The notes under the pieces were generated by a model that was not told the origin of the DNA, ran no database searches, and was given only the letters and a program-made list of their open reading frames with translations. DNA of 64,000 nucleotides from Micromonospora citrea (GTDB lineage: Bacteria > Actinomycetota > Actinomycetes > Mycobacteriales > Micromonosporaceae). Location of the stretch: positions 3,752,501 to 3,816,500 of the forward strand of contig NZ_FMHZ01000002.1 in assembly GCF_900090315.1 (NCBI RefSeq), given 5' to 3'. The position numbers and the translations under genes were made by a program. Below are positions 1-12,169 of the stretch, in pieces. The stretch's first letter is position 1; each line of letters starts with the position of its first letter.

Positions 1-3022
<3,022 letters not shown>

Positions 3023-3092
3023 AAGCTGCTACGCGTCCACTGTGCAACTCTGAACGAGCGAACACTCCACGTGTGTTTGACATGTTCATAGA

Positions 3093-3210
3093 GTTACGGC
3101 GGTCATGGCGGAGGGGAAACGCCCGGTTACATTCCGAACCCGGAAGCTAAGCCCTCCAGCGCCGATGGTACTGCACTCGGGAGGGTGTGGGAGAGTAGGA
3201 CACCGCCGGA
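3093..3210 (+). rRNA. rrf: 5S ribosomal RNA
   Basis: A sequence of about 118 nt begins GTTACGGCGGTCATGGCG and ends GGACACCGCCGGAC. Its ends pair to close the molecule, and the internal CCGAACCCGGAAGCTAAG loop is diagnostic of 5S rRNA. It follows the 23S gene after a spacer of about 70 nt, the normal order of a bacterial rRNA operon. Confidence 0.97.
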
Positions 3211-3219
3211 CATTCTTTC

Positions 3220-3255
3220 GTTCAGGGCCACCCCTTTGTGGGGGTGGCCCTGAAC
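3220..3255 (+). terminator. rRNA operon terminator hairpin
   Basis: Perfect 15-bp inverted repeat (3220-3234 against 3241-3255, stem GTTCAGGGCCACCCC) with a 6-nt loop, directly after 5S rRNA. It has no U-tract, as is common in high-GC actinomycetes. It is the likely end of rRNA transcription. Confidence 0.85.
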
Positions 3256-3279
3256 GCATTCTGGCGTCCTTTCCGCCGG

Positions 3280-3660
3280 CCCCGAATCCGCCGGCCCCGA
3301 CGAGGCCGAGTACGCGTTCGCCGACCTGGGGGACGTTCTGGCATCGGCGCCGAGGAGACGTTCCGGGCCCCACCGGGCGACGACGGCCGACCCGCGGTCG
3401 TCGATCACCGTGTCGGTCGTTGGCCCTTCCGGGTCTCGCCCGCCGTCTCGTCGTGGGGGTGGCTCTCGCCGGACGATCTCGGCGGGTCCGCAGTCTCCTG
3501 GAGATCGAGGTCGATGACCCGGGCGGAGTGGCCGAGCGCATGGTCGCCCACGGCGCGAAGGTCGTCGTGCCTGTCGAGAACCGCCCCTACGGCAAGCGCT
3601 CAGGTCGCATCCGTGACCCGTTCGGGCCACCTCTGGATCGTCACCGGCGAGCTACGGTGA
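3280..3660 (+). pseudogene. Decayed VOC (glyoxalase/PhnB-like) gene
   Basis: Between the rRNA operon and the VanW gene there is no intact frame, but fragments of a vicinal-oxygen-chelate protein remain. One frame (about 3498-3624) reads IEVDDPGGVAERMVAHGAKV, then VENRPYGKRSGRIRDPFG, which is typical of the C-terminal VOC module. The expected continuation (GHLWIVTGELR, then a stop at 3660) lies in a different frame, so a frameshift sits near 3620. An EYAFADLGDVL-like stretch near 3310 may be an earlier fragment in a third frame. The gene is non-functional. The family call rests on the last 50 residues only. Confidence 0.55.
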
Positions 3661-3733
3661 CGTCTGTTCCGCGCCCCTGTTCATGACCGCCTCCCGCCGC
3701 GCACTCACCCGGCGCGGTGCGCGTACGGCAGGA

Positions 3734-3768
3734 GGAAGCCCCGCCGGCGACGTGCCGGCGGGGCTTCC
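3734..3768 (-). terminator. Terminator of the VanW-domain gene
   Basis: Perfect 15-bp stem (3734-3748 against 3754-3768, GGAAGCCCCGCCGGC) with a 5-nt loop, 24 bases beyond the stop codon of the minus-strand gene that ends at 3792. Confidence 0.8.
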
Positions 3769-3791
3769 CGGAAGCGGAACCCGGACGGCCG

Positions 3792-5609
3792 TCAGGACGG
3801 CTCGCGCCCGCAGATGAAGCGCGGCTCGGCGTCGTAGCGCCAGGTGAACTTCTCCCGCTTGACGACCTTGCCGTCCTTCTTGATGACCCGGAAGGCGTCC
3901 TGGGTGAAGCCCTGGCTGCCGCTGGCCGGGATGCAGGTCGGCCCCGGCTCCAGGTAGACCGTCCTCGGCTGGGTGATGTTGCGGCGCGGGCCGTACTCGG
4001 TCTTGACGCTGTCCCAGATCTTGGTGCTCCAGATCGACACGGTGATCGAACTCGACGTGTAGGAGGTGTCGATCAGGACGCCGTACTCGGTGTTGTTGCG
4101 GAACTTGAAGTCCAGGTCGGGCCAGAAGATGGTCGACTCGATGACCGCCGGGTACCGGCTGAACCAGTACGAGTGCGGCTTGTGCTCGACGTCCTCCAGG
4201 CCGGCGTAGTAGGTCGCGTTGAACAGGGTGGTGGTGAACTGGGAGGTGCCGCCGCCCACGCCGGGCACCAGCTTGCCGTCGAGGATGACCGGGGCGTCCC
4301 GGTAGCCCTGCGCGTAGCCGCGCTCGCCGGTGTGCCCGTTGAGCGAGAACGTCTCGCCGGGCAGCACCACCGTGCCGTCCACGTCCTTGGCGATGGTGAT
4401 GATGTTCTGGCTGCGCGGCGAGGAGAGCCCGCCGGTGAACCGGGTGGTGAAGGTGGAGACCCGCTCCCTGATGCCCAGCCCGGCAAGCTTCGCCGCGGTC
4501 AGCTCCGGCTCGGCCGGCTTCAGCTCGCCGGTCACCTTCCGGTCCTCCGCCTTCGGCAGTACGGCCAGCAGGTCACGCCCGAGGGCCGCGCTGTCGAGCT
4601 GCTGACCGGGCCGGCCCTCGACGACCTTCGGCTTGCCGCCGGAGATGGTCATCCGGGCGTCCTTCGGCGGCACCTCGATGGTCGCCAGGTCGTCGCCGAG
4701 CGCGGCGCGCAGCCGCTTCACGTCCACCTGCGGGGTCAGCTTGCCGGTCTTGTCGGCGGTGAACCGCAGGCTCTTCGCGATCGCCTTCGGCGGGATCTGC
4801 ACCGAGCCCTTGCCGGTGGTCAGCGTGACCGGAGCGGCGACGGCCGGCTTCGCCAGCTCGGTGACCAGCCGGTCGACCTCCTCGGCGGTGGTCGCCGGGT
4901 GCGTCTCGACCAGCGGCACGGTCACCGGCTGGCGGCTCAGCCAGCCCTCGCGTACCACCTGCGCGGAGCGCTCCGGATCGAGCGCGAGGCTCGGCTTCGG
5001 GTGGACCGCCTTCGGGGTGGTGCCCTTCCAGGTGATCGCCGGCATGGTCATCTTCCGGCCCTGGTCGCCGACCACCTTCTTGAGGGCGGCGTCGAGCCGG
5101 GCGACGTCCACGGCCACCACCGGCTGCACCGCGCGGGACCCGACGAGCCGGTCGACCGCGTGCGCGTCGGCCTCGGCCGCCGCCGCCACGGTGGCGTCGA
5201 CGTCGACCGTCAGGCCGACCTCGGCCGGGTCGATCTCCGCCGTCCGCTCGCCGACGCGTACCGACAGCGGGGCCGCCAGCTCGGCGGCGCGGCGGTCGAG
5301 CGCCGCCCGCAGTTCCCGCGCGGCGTCCGCGCGGCTCCGGCCACCGAGCTCCGCCCCGAGCACCGTCGTCCCGCGGGGCACGTCGCCGGCGTACGCGTAG
5401 GCGCCCACCCCGGCGACGGAGCCCAGCACCGCCGTGGCGACCCCGGCGGCGAGCAGCAGGCGTACCCGGCGTGACCGGGAGCCCCTGCCCGGCCCTCCGG
5501 TGGGCACGGCGGGTTCCGGCTCGTCACCCGGCCAGGTCACCGCCGTGACCCGCACGGTCGGCCGGTCGTCGGCGGGTGGCGTCTTCTCGCCGTACAGCGT
5601 CACGGTCAC
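3792..5609 (-). CDS. VanW family membrane-anchored cell-wall protein
   Basis: 605 residues, GTG start at 5609. A short cytoplasmic N-terminus is followed by one membrane helix (about residues 49-72, LLLAAGVATAVLGSVAGVGA). Next come two repeats of a YoaR/peptidoglycan-binding-4 type domain (about 75-370), recognisable from the paired V-x-L-T-x-D and VPPKDARMTIS stretches. The C-terminus is a VanW domain (about 385-530), with FSLNGHTGERGYAQGY and VPGVGGGTSQFTTTLFNATY as its signature. VanW is found in some glycopeptide-resistance clusters, but its biochemical role is unknown. This protein lacks vancomycin-resistance neighbours and is better read as a general envelope protein exposed outside the membrane. 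It is transcribed alone and ends at a strong hairpin. Confidence 0.9.
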   Translation of the reverse strand: MTVTLYGEKTPPADDRPTVRVTAVTWPGDEPEPAVPTGGPGRGSRSRRVRLLLAAGVATAVLGSVAGVGAYAYAGDVPRGTTVLGAELGGRSRADAARELRAALDRRAAELAAPLSVRVGERTAEIDPAEVGLTVDVDATVAAAAEADAHAVDRLVGSRAVQPVVAVDVARLDAALKKVVGDQGRKMTMPAITWKGTTPKAVHPKPSLALDPERSAQVVREGWLSRQPVTVPLVETHPATTAEEVDRLVTELAKPAVAAPVTLTTGKGSVQIPPKAIAKSLRFTADKTGKLTPQVDVKRLRAALGDDLATIEVPPKDARMTISGGKPKVVEGRPGQQLDSAALGRDLLAVLPKAEDRKVTGELKPAEPELTAAKLAGLGIRERVSTFTTRFTGGLSSPRSQNIITIAKDVDGTVVLPGETFSLNGHTGERGYAQGYRDAPVILDGKLVPGVGGGTSQFTTTLFNATYYAGLEDVEHKPHSYWFSRYPAVIESTIFWPDLDFKFRNNTEYGVLIDTSYTSSSITVSIWSTKIWDSVKTEYGPRRNITQPRTVYLEPGPTCIPASGSQGFTQDAFRVIKKDGKVVKREKFTWRYDAEPRFICGREPS

Positions 5610-5772
5610 CTCGATCGAGACTTACCACATGGACGGGAGCGCGTCGCCCCCGCCGGGAGGACACCTACGGTAACCGGCGCCCGGCCGCGGCGGCAGTCTG
5701 CTCCCCGCCCGCAGGGGCAGCGCGTGTCGGGGCGGGCGCGGGGCGCGCCGGCGGGCGTGGCACGGTAGGGGC

Positions 5773-6690
5773 ATGCGAGCGGACGACGTGGTCCTGGCGT
5801 ACGGGGGCGGGTGGCTGGACCGGGCGGGCGAGCTGCGGGCCGACCCGGAGCGGATGGCGGCGCTGTTGGCCGACCCGGGCAGCGTCGTCCTGCCGTTGTG
5901 GCGGGACCGCTGCCTGGTCGCGGCGGACGTGCCCGTGCGGCTGACGGGCGACCGGGCGGCGAAGGCGCTCGCCGTCGCCGACCAGACCGTCTTCCTGGGC
6001 ATGGACGACGGCTCGGCCGTCTTCGCCGCCGACCTCTCCGGCCTGCCCGAGGCCGCCGCCGTCGAGGCGGCCGGGGCGGGCACCGCCGTGGACGTCCGGG
6101 CGCTGGTCGGCCGGCTCGGCCCGGCGGAGGCGGCCGTCCAGGCGTACGCGCGAGGGCTGCTGCACTGGCACCGGCAGCAGCGCTTCTGCGGCACCTGCGG
6201 GGCGTCGACCGAGGCGCGGGGCGGGGGGCACGTCCGGTCCTGCACCCGGGCCGACTGCGGCCGGCTCCTCTTCCCCCGCATCGAGCCGGCGGTCATCGTG
6301 CTGGTCGAGGCGCCGGGCGCGCCGGACCGGTGCCTGCTCGCCCGGCACGCGGGCGCGCACGAGGGGGCGTACTCGACGCTCGCCGGTTTCGTGGAGGTCG
6401 GCGAGAGCCTGGAGGACGCCGTCCGGCGGGAGATGGCCGAGGAGGCCGGGGTGGCGGTCACCGACGTGCGGTACGTGGGCTCGCAGGCGTGGCCGTTCCC
6501 GGCGGGGCTGATGGTGGGCTTCCGGGCCACCGCCGCCTCCGAACGGGTGCGGGTGGACGGCGAGGAGCTGGTGGAGGCGCGCTGGTTCACGCGGTCCGAG
6601 CTGCGCGAGCGGGTGGCGGCCGGGCGGCCGCTGGGGCGGGTCGACTCGATCGACCACCACCTCCTGCACGGCTGGCTGGCGGAGGGCTGA
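5773..6690 (+). CDS. nudC: NAD(+)/NADH diphosphatase NudC (Nudix)
   Basis: 305 residues. The N-terminal NUDIX-like domain is followed by a four-cysteine zinc ribbon (FCGTCGAS and RSCTRADCGR, about residues 137-162). The catalytic Nudix box follows (about 205-227), with the pattern G-x5-E-x7-R-E-x2-E-E-x-G. Just after the box is SQAWPFPAG, a variant of the SQPWPFPxS signature that separates NADH pyrophosphatases from other Nudix hydrolases (A replaces P, G replaces S). The family cleaves NADH to NMNH and AMP and, in other bacteria, removes NAD caps from RNA 5' ends. It stands alone, reading away from the VanW gene, with a short divergent promoter region between them. Confidence 0.93.
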   Translation: MRADDVVLAYGGGWLDRAGELRADPERMAALLADPGSVVLPLWRDRCLVAADVPVRLTGDRAAKALAVADQTVFLGMDDGSAVFAADLSGLPEAAAVEAAGAGTAVDVRALVGRLGPAEAAVQAYARGLLHWHRQQRFCGTCGASTEARGGGHVRSCTRADCGRLLFPRIEPAVIVLVEAPGAPDRCLLARHAGAHEGAYSTLAGFVEVGESLEDAVRREMAEEAGVAVTDVRYVGSQAWPFPAGLMVGFRATAASERVRVDGEELVEARWFTRSELRERVAAGRPLGRVDSIDHHLLHGWLAEG

Positions 6691-6854
6691 CCGAGGGCCG
6701 CGCCGGTCGGGACGACGCGCCGAGGCGGCGCGGACCGCCACCCGGGAAACGCGTCGGGGCGGCGTGGACCGCCACCGGGCGACGTGCCGGGGCGGCACGG
6801 GCCGCCGGAGGGAGGCCACGTGCCGGGGCGCCCGAACGCCGCCCGGAGGTGTCG

Positions 6855-8099
6855 TCAGGGGGCGCCGGTGGTGGGGCGGGCGCCGCGGAAGGTCAGCCAG
6901 GCCATGACAGTCGTCGTCAGGACGGCGGTGGCGAGCGCGCAGGTGAGCACGCCCGCGACCGTGCGCGGGGCGACGAGCAGCGCCGCCCCGGCGAGGCCGA
7001 CGGTGGCCGCCCAGAGCGGCGCGGCGGGCCATCGGGCGCCCGTCGCCACCCGGTCGTTGACCAGCATGAAGAGCACCGCGTAGAGGGCTCCGACGGCGGC
7101 GAAGAGCGGGGCCGTGCCGGCCAGGTGCAGGTAGCCCGCCCCACCGGCGAGGCGGAACGCCAGCTCGCCGGCGAACGCGGAGGCGCCCACGAGGGCCGCG
7201 CCGCAGGCCAGGATCAGCGCCAGCGCGGCGAGCCGGGCCCGGCGGTCGCCCTGGGCGAGCCGGGGCAGCACCAGCACGGTGACCACCTGCGGCGCCCAGA
7301 GCGCGCCCTTGGTGAGCACCGACCCGACGGCGTACCCGCCGGAGGCGTCGCCGGACAGCAGCTGGCGGGCGATGATCAGGTCGGCGTACGAGATGGTGAG
7401 CATCGCCAGCGACGCGGCGCACGCGGTCATGACGTGCCGGGCGGTCAGCTCGCGGTCCGCCCCGGCGGCCTGGGCCGGCGCGGCCGTCCCGGCGGCCTGG
7501 ACCGTCTCGGCGGACGGGCGGGCGAGGCGCGCCAGCAGGGGCAGGACGGCCAGCCCGGTCAACGAGGCGAGCAGCAGGCAGGCGACCGGCCCGCGGCCGA
7601 GGACCAGCCCGACGACGAGCCCGCCGTAGCGGCCCGCGGCGAGCACGGTCATCGCGGTGGCGAGGCGCAGGAACCGCTGGTCGCCCTGGAGCTCGCCGAG
7701 CCACCGGCCGGCCAGCACGGTGGCGAAGGTGGTCGTCGCGAGCAGCAGGGCTAGCGCCACCGGAAGCCGGAGCGCCACGCTGACCACCGGCGCGGCCAGC
7801 ACCGTGACCCCGGCGGTGAGCGCGGCCGTGCGCAGCGCGAGCCGGGCGGTGCCGGTGGCGCCCCAACGGGCGCGGTGGGCGGCCACGGCGATCTGCAGGC
7901 CGAAGCCGGGCACCGCCGCGATGGCCGCGAGGGCGAGCACGGTGGCCAGCGCGCCCAGCTCGGCGGCGGCCAGCCGGCGGGCCCCCAGCACCGGGACCAG
8001 GTAGGCCAGCCCGTTGGTCAGCATGCTCGCGGCGGTGACGGCGACACCCGCCGCGCCCAGCCGCACGGCGCCGGCGTCGGTGTCCGTGGTCCGGGCCAT
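6855..8099 (-). CDS. Polysaccharide flippase-like multi-span membrane protein
   Basis: 414 residues from the ATG at 8099, which has a GGGGTG box just upstream; an in-frame ATG four codons earlier is less likely. About twelve hydrophobic segments run almost end to end, starting with LTNGLAYLVPVLGARRLA. The N-terminal pattern (helix, conserved R-L..AELGALATVLA, second helix) is that of Wzx/MATE-like oligosaccharide exporters of the MOP superfamily. The substrate cannot be read from sequence; an envelope glycan or lipid-linked sugar is plausible because an FkbM methyltransferase is divergent next door. The stretch 6691-6854 between this gene and nudC holds only degenerate GC-rich repeats of about 38 bp. 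Confidence 0.75.
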   Translation of the reverse strand: MARTTDTDAGAVRLGAAGVAVTAASMLTNGLAYLVPVLGARRLAAAELGALATVLALAAIAAVPGFGLQIAVAAHRARWGATGTARLALRTAALTAGVTVLAAPVVSVALRLPVALALLLATTTFATVLAGRWLGELQGDQRFLRLATAMTVLAAGRYGGLVVGLVLGRGPVACLLLASLTGLAVLPLLARLARPSAETVQAAGTAAPAQAAGADRELTARHVMTACAASLAMLTISYADLIIARQLLSGDASGGYAVGSVLTKGALWAPQVVTVLVLPRLAQGDRRARLAALALILACGAALVGASAFAGELAFRLAGGAGYLHLAGTAPLFAAVGALYAVLFMLVNDRVATGARWPAAPLWAATVGLAGAALLVAPRTVAGVLTCALATAVLTTTVMAWLTFRGARPTTGAP

Positions 8100-8257
8100 G
8101 TCACCCCACACGTCGCGCTGCTGTCCGGCGCGGGCCGTGCGCGTCGCGGCCGGCGGAGCGGCCGGAACGGGCCCGACCCCGGGTGACGGTACCGGTCAGT
8201 AGGGTATTGCGTCAGCCCTCTGCCCATCCGCTCGGGAAACGTCTAGTGTGCTGGCCC

Positions 8258-9013
8258 ATGGCGTCGACGCGCGTGACCACAGCAGCCACCTCCGGGCTGG
8301 CGGCGGTCCTCCCCGAACGGCTCGTCGCGGCCGGGATCCGGCGGGTCTATCCCCGGGTCGAGCCGGAGTTGGCCCGGCTGGCCGGGTTCGTCCCGCGCGG
8401 CGGCACGGCCGTGGACGTCGGCGCCTGGTACGGCCCGTGGACGGCCCGGCTGCTCCGGCGCGCCGACCGGGTGGTGGCGGTGGAGCCCACCCCACCGCTG
8501 GCCCGGCAGCTGCGGGCGGCGTTCCCGACCGTCGAGGTCGTCGAGGCGGCCGTGTCGGACCACGACGGCACCGCGTCGCTCTATCTGCCCGAGGGCGGGG
8601 CGATCGTCGGCACCTCGTCGTTGGAGGATCCGCGGCAGGGCGAGCCGGTGAAGGTCCGCCGGATCACGCTCGACTCGCTCGGCCTGACCGACGTGCGCTT
8701 CGTGAAGCTGGACATCGAGGGGCACGAGCTGCCGGCGTTGCGGGGGGCGGCGGAGACGATCCGCCGGGACCGGCCGGTGCTGCTCATCGAGGTGGAGGAG
8801 CGCATCCAGCCGGTCACGCCGCTGCTGGAGCTGCTCACCGGCTGGGGCTACCGGGGGTACGTGCTGCCGGGGCGGGACTGGCTGCCGCTGGCCGACTTCG
8901 ACCTCGGCGGGCACCAGCGCGCGGCGATCGCCCGGATCGACCAGAGCTTCGCCCGCCGGGTGCTCTGGCCGCGCCCCCGCTACGTCAACTCGGTGCTGTT
9001 CCGCCCCGAGTGA
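8258..9013 (+). CDS. FkbM family SAM-dependent methyltransferase
   Basis: 251 residues from the ATG at 8258; an in-frame ATG at 8183 would add 25 residues that look non-conserved. The Rossmann motif I is VDVGAWYGPWT, followed by VVAVEPTPPLARQL and the FkbM hallmark VKLDIEGHELPALRGA near residue 155. FkbM enzymes methylate hydroxyls on sugars or natural products, using S-adenosylmethionine. The gene is divergent from the flippase-like gene, so the two may share a regulatory region. The acceptor is unknown. Confidence 0.88.
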   Translation: MASTRVTTAATSGLAAVLPERLVAAGIRRVYPRVEPELARLAGFVPRGGTAVDVGAWYGPWTARLLRRADRVVAVEPTPPLARQLRAAFPTVEVVEAAVSDHDGTASLYLPEGGAIVGTSSLEDPRQGEPVKVRRITLDSLGLTDVRFVKLDIEGHELPALRGAAETIRRDRPVLLIEVEERIQPVTPLLELLTGWGYRGYVLPGRDWLPLADFDLGGHQRAAIARIDQSFARRVLWPRPRYVNSVLFRPE

Positions 9014-9163
9014 AGCCGGTGTCCGGCACCCTCGGGTGGACGAAGCGGCCCTCGCCGAGCCAGCGGCTGAGTTCCCGCAGCCGGTCGGCCGTGGGGGCGT
9101 CGAGATCGACTCCGGGGAGGCTTCCGGCCAGTTCCTGACCGCAAGTCGAGGCAGGATGTCGAC

Positions 9164-10120
9164 ATGGCGAACACCAGCTCACGGACCCTCCGACTGCTCT
9201 CGCTGCTGCAGAACCACCGGCACTGGTCAGGGTCGGAGCTGGCCGACCGGCTCGGGGTCTCCGAGCGGACGCTGCGCCGCGACGTCGAGCGGCTGCGCGA
9301 ACTCGGCTACCCGGTCGGCGCGACCCGGGGCACCGACGGCGGCTACCAGCTCGCGCCCGGCGCCGTCCTGCCGCCGCTGCTGCTGGACGACGAGGAGGCG
9401 GTGGCCCTCGCGGTGGGCGTCGGCGACGCGGCGCAGAGCGGGATCGCGGGAATGGACGAGGTGTCGCTACGGGCGCTCACCAAGGTGGTGCGGGTGCTGC
9501 CGCCCCGGCTGCGGGTCAGGGTGGACGTCCTGCGGGCGATGACCCTCTCCGCCGCCGCGTCCGGGCCGGTCGTCGCGGCGGGGGTGCTGACCGCGGTCGC
9601 CCAGGCCTGCCGGGACCAGGAGCGGCTGCGGTTCGGCTACACGGCCAGGGGCTCGGCGCGCACCGAGCGCGAGGTCGAGCCGCACCGCGTCGTCGCGCTC
9701 CGTGGACGCTGGTACCTGGTGGCCTACGACCTGGGCCGGCACGACTGGCGTAGTTTCCGCCTCGACCGGCTGACCGATCCGGCGGCGACCGGTTCGCGCT
9801 TCCGGCCGCGCCTGCTCCCGGCCGAGGACGCCGTGGCCTTCGTCCAGGCGGCGAGCGGGGCGCCGGCCCCGTACACGGTCGAGGTGCTGGTGCACGCGCC
9901 CGCCGCCCGGGTGCGGCAGGTGGTCGGCCGCTGGGGCACGATCGAGCCGGTCGATCAGGACAGGTGTCGACTCACCATGACCTCGACCTCCCTCGACTGG
10001 CCCGCCCAGGCGTTGGGCAACGTGGGCGCCGAGTTCGAGATCCTGGCGCCGGCGGAGTTCGCCGCGCACGTCCGGGAGTGGGGCGCCCGCTTCGTCCGGG
10101 CCACCCGCGCAACCGCCTGA
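9164..10120 (+). CDS. WYL-domain transcriptional regulator
   Basis: 318 residues. The N-terminal winged helix-turn-helix of the DeoR/HTH_11 type (LADRLGVSERTLRRDVERLR, residues about 25-45) is followed by the linker GTDGGYQLAPG and the WYL domain (about 140-230), which includes HRVVALRGRWYLVAYDL. A WCX C-terminal extension ends the protein. WYL proteins sense nucleic acids or other ligands and often act as local repressors or activators. It resembles the second WYL regulator at 52153 in length and architecture. No intact target gene adjoins it; the 150 bp before it hold no clear gene. Confidence 0.9.
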   Translation: MANTSSRTLRLLSLLQNHRHWSGSELADRLGVSERTLRRDVERLRELGYPVGATRGTDGGYQLAPGAVLPPLLLDDEEAVALAVGVGDAAQSGIAGMDEVSLRALTKVVRVLPPRLRVRVDVLRAMTLSAAASGPVVAAGVLTAVAQACRDQERLRFGYTARGSARTEREVEPHRVVALRGRWYLVAYDLGRHDWRSFRLDRLTDPAATGSRFRPRLLPAEDAVAFVQAASGAPAPYTVEVLVHAPAARVRQVVGRWGTIEPVDQDRCRLTMTSTSLDWPAQALGNVGAEFEILAPAEFAAHVREWGARFVRATRATA

Positions 10121-10138
10121 TCCGCTCGCGGCGGCAGC

Positions 10139-12034
10139 TCACCGCTGCGGCATCGGGGTGCCGACGACGACCTCGTCGGTGCAGATCGTCACGCCCGGTT
10201 GCGGGACGGTCAGCTCGACGGTGTCGCCGCCCCCGGTGAACTCGAAGAAGTACTGGTGCAGGCCCTGCCTGACGGGAATCTCCCGGACGCTGTCGCCGAG
10301 GCGGAAGGTGACGGTGGTGTCGGCGGAGCTGAGGTAGCCGATCCGGACCACCCAGAACCAGTCGTCCCGGGGCGCGGTGAGCGGCATCCGTACGGTCCGG
10401 CCACCGACGAGCTGGTATCCGCAGCCCTCGACGGGGCCGGGCCGGACGGCGGGGCCGTCGACGCGTACCGGGGCGATGCGACCCGTGTCGTCGAAGACGG
10501 AGGGCTCCTCCGCCCCGGTGACGAAGACCGGGCCGTCCTTCAGGGCCTGGAAGAACTTCGACTGCCGGTTGTAGGGCGCGGAGAGCGCGGGCACCACATC
10601 GCCGGGCAGCGGCAGGTCGAGGAACACCGTTCCGGGCGGGGCGGCGGCCAGTTGGGAGCGGGCGGTCTCCAGGAAGGCGTGGCCCCGCTTCACCGCCCAC
10701 TCGTCGCCGTAGCGGGCCGTGCTCCAGGCGGCGCCGAGGCCCCCGGCGACCAGCACGATGACCAGCACGGTGCTGACCGTCTCGCGGTAGCGGCTGAGGA
10801 ACGCCGGCGGCGGCGGGTCGCCGGCGTCCGGGTCGCCGGGGCGCGGTTCGGCGCCGTCCACCGCCGGCCCGCCGGCGGGCGAGGCCAGGCCGAGCAGGGC
10901 GACGCCGATGCAGAGCGCGGCCACCACGACCACGTCGCTGACGTACCGGGGCACGGAACCGGCCACGTCGCTGTAGACGGAGCCGAGCCGGGTCGCGCCC
11001 AGCAGCGCGGCCACCAGGGCCAGGTACGCCCCGAGCAGCACCCAGGCCCGCCCGGCGGCCCGCCGCATCCGTACGGTCACCACGACCAGGGCGATGAAGA
11101 CGGCCCAGGACAGCCAGCGGGCCAGCTCCGGCGGGGCGGTCACCGGGGCGCCGTCGCCCGCCGCCATCCACCGCCACGGCCCGCCGAGCAGGCCCGGAAC
11201 GACGGTCGAGCTGAGCAACTGCCACAGGAACGACAGCACCTCGCCCAGCGAGTCCGGCTTGCGCAGCGAGGACTCCGAGCGGGTCAGGTAGAGCCCGGCG
11301 AAGGCCAGCGCGACGGCGGTGAGCACCGCCCACGACGGCCAGTAGCGGCGCACCGTCTCCCGTACCGCCCGCACCGGCGGGCCGCCGACGAGCAGGCACG
11401 CGGTGAGCAGGAAGACCAGCGGCACCACCAGCAGGGCCTTCTCGAAGAAGAGCAGCCCGAACACCACCGCCAGGGCCAGGCCGACCAGGTGCCGGCGGTG
11501 GCCGGTGCGGGCGTAGCGGAGCTGGGCGCCGACCGCCAGCACCATGGCGAGCTGCATCGGCACCATGTTGACGCCCACCGCCCACCAGGTGCCCGCCTCC
11601 AGGGTGAGCGGGCTGAACAGGAAGACCGCGAGCGGCACCAGCAGCGCCAGGCCCGGCCGGACCAGCGTGCGGAGCAGCCGGAAGAAGGCCACCGCCAGCA
11701 CCGCCTGACCGGCGGTCATCAGCAGCACGTACGGCCAGTAGGCGAGACCGAAAACGCGGGTGACCAGCCAGGTGATCAGCAGGGCCGCCGGCATGAAGTG
11801 GTTGTTGTAGAGGGTCAGCAGGAAGCCCGGCGTGAGGTCGGCCTCCGCCGCCCGGGAGATCAGCACCCAGTCGTCGACCGCGAGGTGGCCCCGGGACGCG
11901 ACCTGTGCCCGCCAGGCCAGGCTGAACACGATCATCGCGATGCCGATCGCGCGTACCGGGTCCGCGCGTACCCAGTCGCCGAACAGCCCGCTCTCGTCGC
12001 GGCGGGCGGCCACCTCGGACTCGGTCAATGCCAT
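10139..12034 (-). CDS. Large membrane glycosyltransferase-like protein (GT-C type)
   Basis: 631 residues from the ATG at 12034 (MALTESEVAARRDE). The first 370 or so residues contain about ten hydrophobic helices, with an early extracytoplasmic VDDWVLISRAAEAD loop holding two acidic residues after helix 1. That arrangement is typical of GT-C glycosyltransferases, which take lipid-phosphate sugars outside the membrane. A Pro/Gly/Asp linker and a further helix lead to a C-terminal extracytoplasmic beta-rich domain of about 180 residues (390-631). The gene is divergent from the membrane-protein gene at 12170 in the envelope glycan locus. The sugar and acceptor are unknown, and the frame continuing past 12034 is not coding. 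Confidence 0.75.
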   Translation of the reverse strand: MALTESEVAARRDESGLFGDWVRADPVRAIGIAMIVFSLAWRAQVASRGHLAVDDWVLISRAAEADLTPGFLLTLYNNHFMPAALLITWLVTRVFGLAYWPYVLLMTAGQAVLAVAFFRLLRTLVRPGLALLVPLAVFLFSPLTLEAGTWWAVGVNMVPMQLAMVLAVGAQLRYARTGHRRHLVGLALAVVFGLLFFEKALLVVPLVFLLTACLLVGGPPVRAVRETVRRYWPSWAVLTAVALAFAGLYLTRSESSLRKPDSLGEVLSFLWQLLSSTVVPGLLGGPWRWMAAGDGAPVTAPPELARWLSWAVFIALVVVTVRMRRAAGRAWVLLGAYLALVAALLGATRLGSVYSDVAGSVPRYVSDVVVVAALCIGVALLGLASPAGGPAVDGAEPRPGDPDAGDPPPPAFLSRYRETVSTVLVIVLVAGGLGAAWSTARYGDEWAVKRGHAFLETARSQLAAAPPGTVFLDLPLPGDVVPALSAPYNRQSKFFQALKDGPVFVTGAEEPSVFDDTGRIAPVRVDGPAVRPGPVEGCGYQLVGGRTVRMPLTAPRDDWFWVVRIGYLSSADTTVTFRLGDSVREIPVRQGLHQYFFEFTGGGDTVELTVPQPGVTICTDEVVVGTPMPQR

Positions 12035-12169
12035 GGCGGGAAGACTGCCACATCCCGGGCCGGGCGGTCCCGTCCGGTCAGCGGATTTCCCGGGGGTCGA
12101 ACGGGCCCGCGTACAGTGGCCGCCACCAGCGCGGCGGTCGCCGCGCCCGGCAGTGGTGAGGTCCAGGGG

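Noticed and set aside
3792..5609. Vancomycin-resistance gene vanW
   Set aside because: The VanW domain occurs in many envelope proteins; no vanHAX or vanRS genes are nearby.
8985..9182. Minus-strand frame of about 65 codons between the FkbM and WYL genes, with a protein-like stretch (TADRLRELSRWLGEGRFVHP)
   Set aside because: Short, overlaps both real genes, and has no recognisable family or ribosome site. It could be the remnant of a gene but is too weak to call.
10199..12169. Long plus-strand frame opposite the minus-strand membrane protein
   Set aside because: It is the antisense shadow of a helix-rich gene; the protein is low complexity. The real plus-strand gene starts at 12170.
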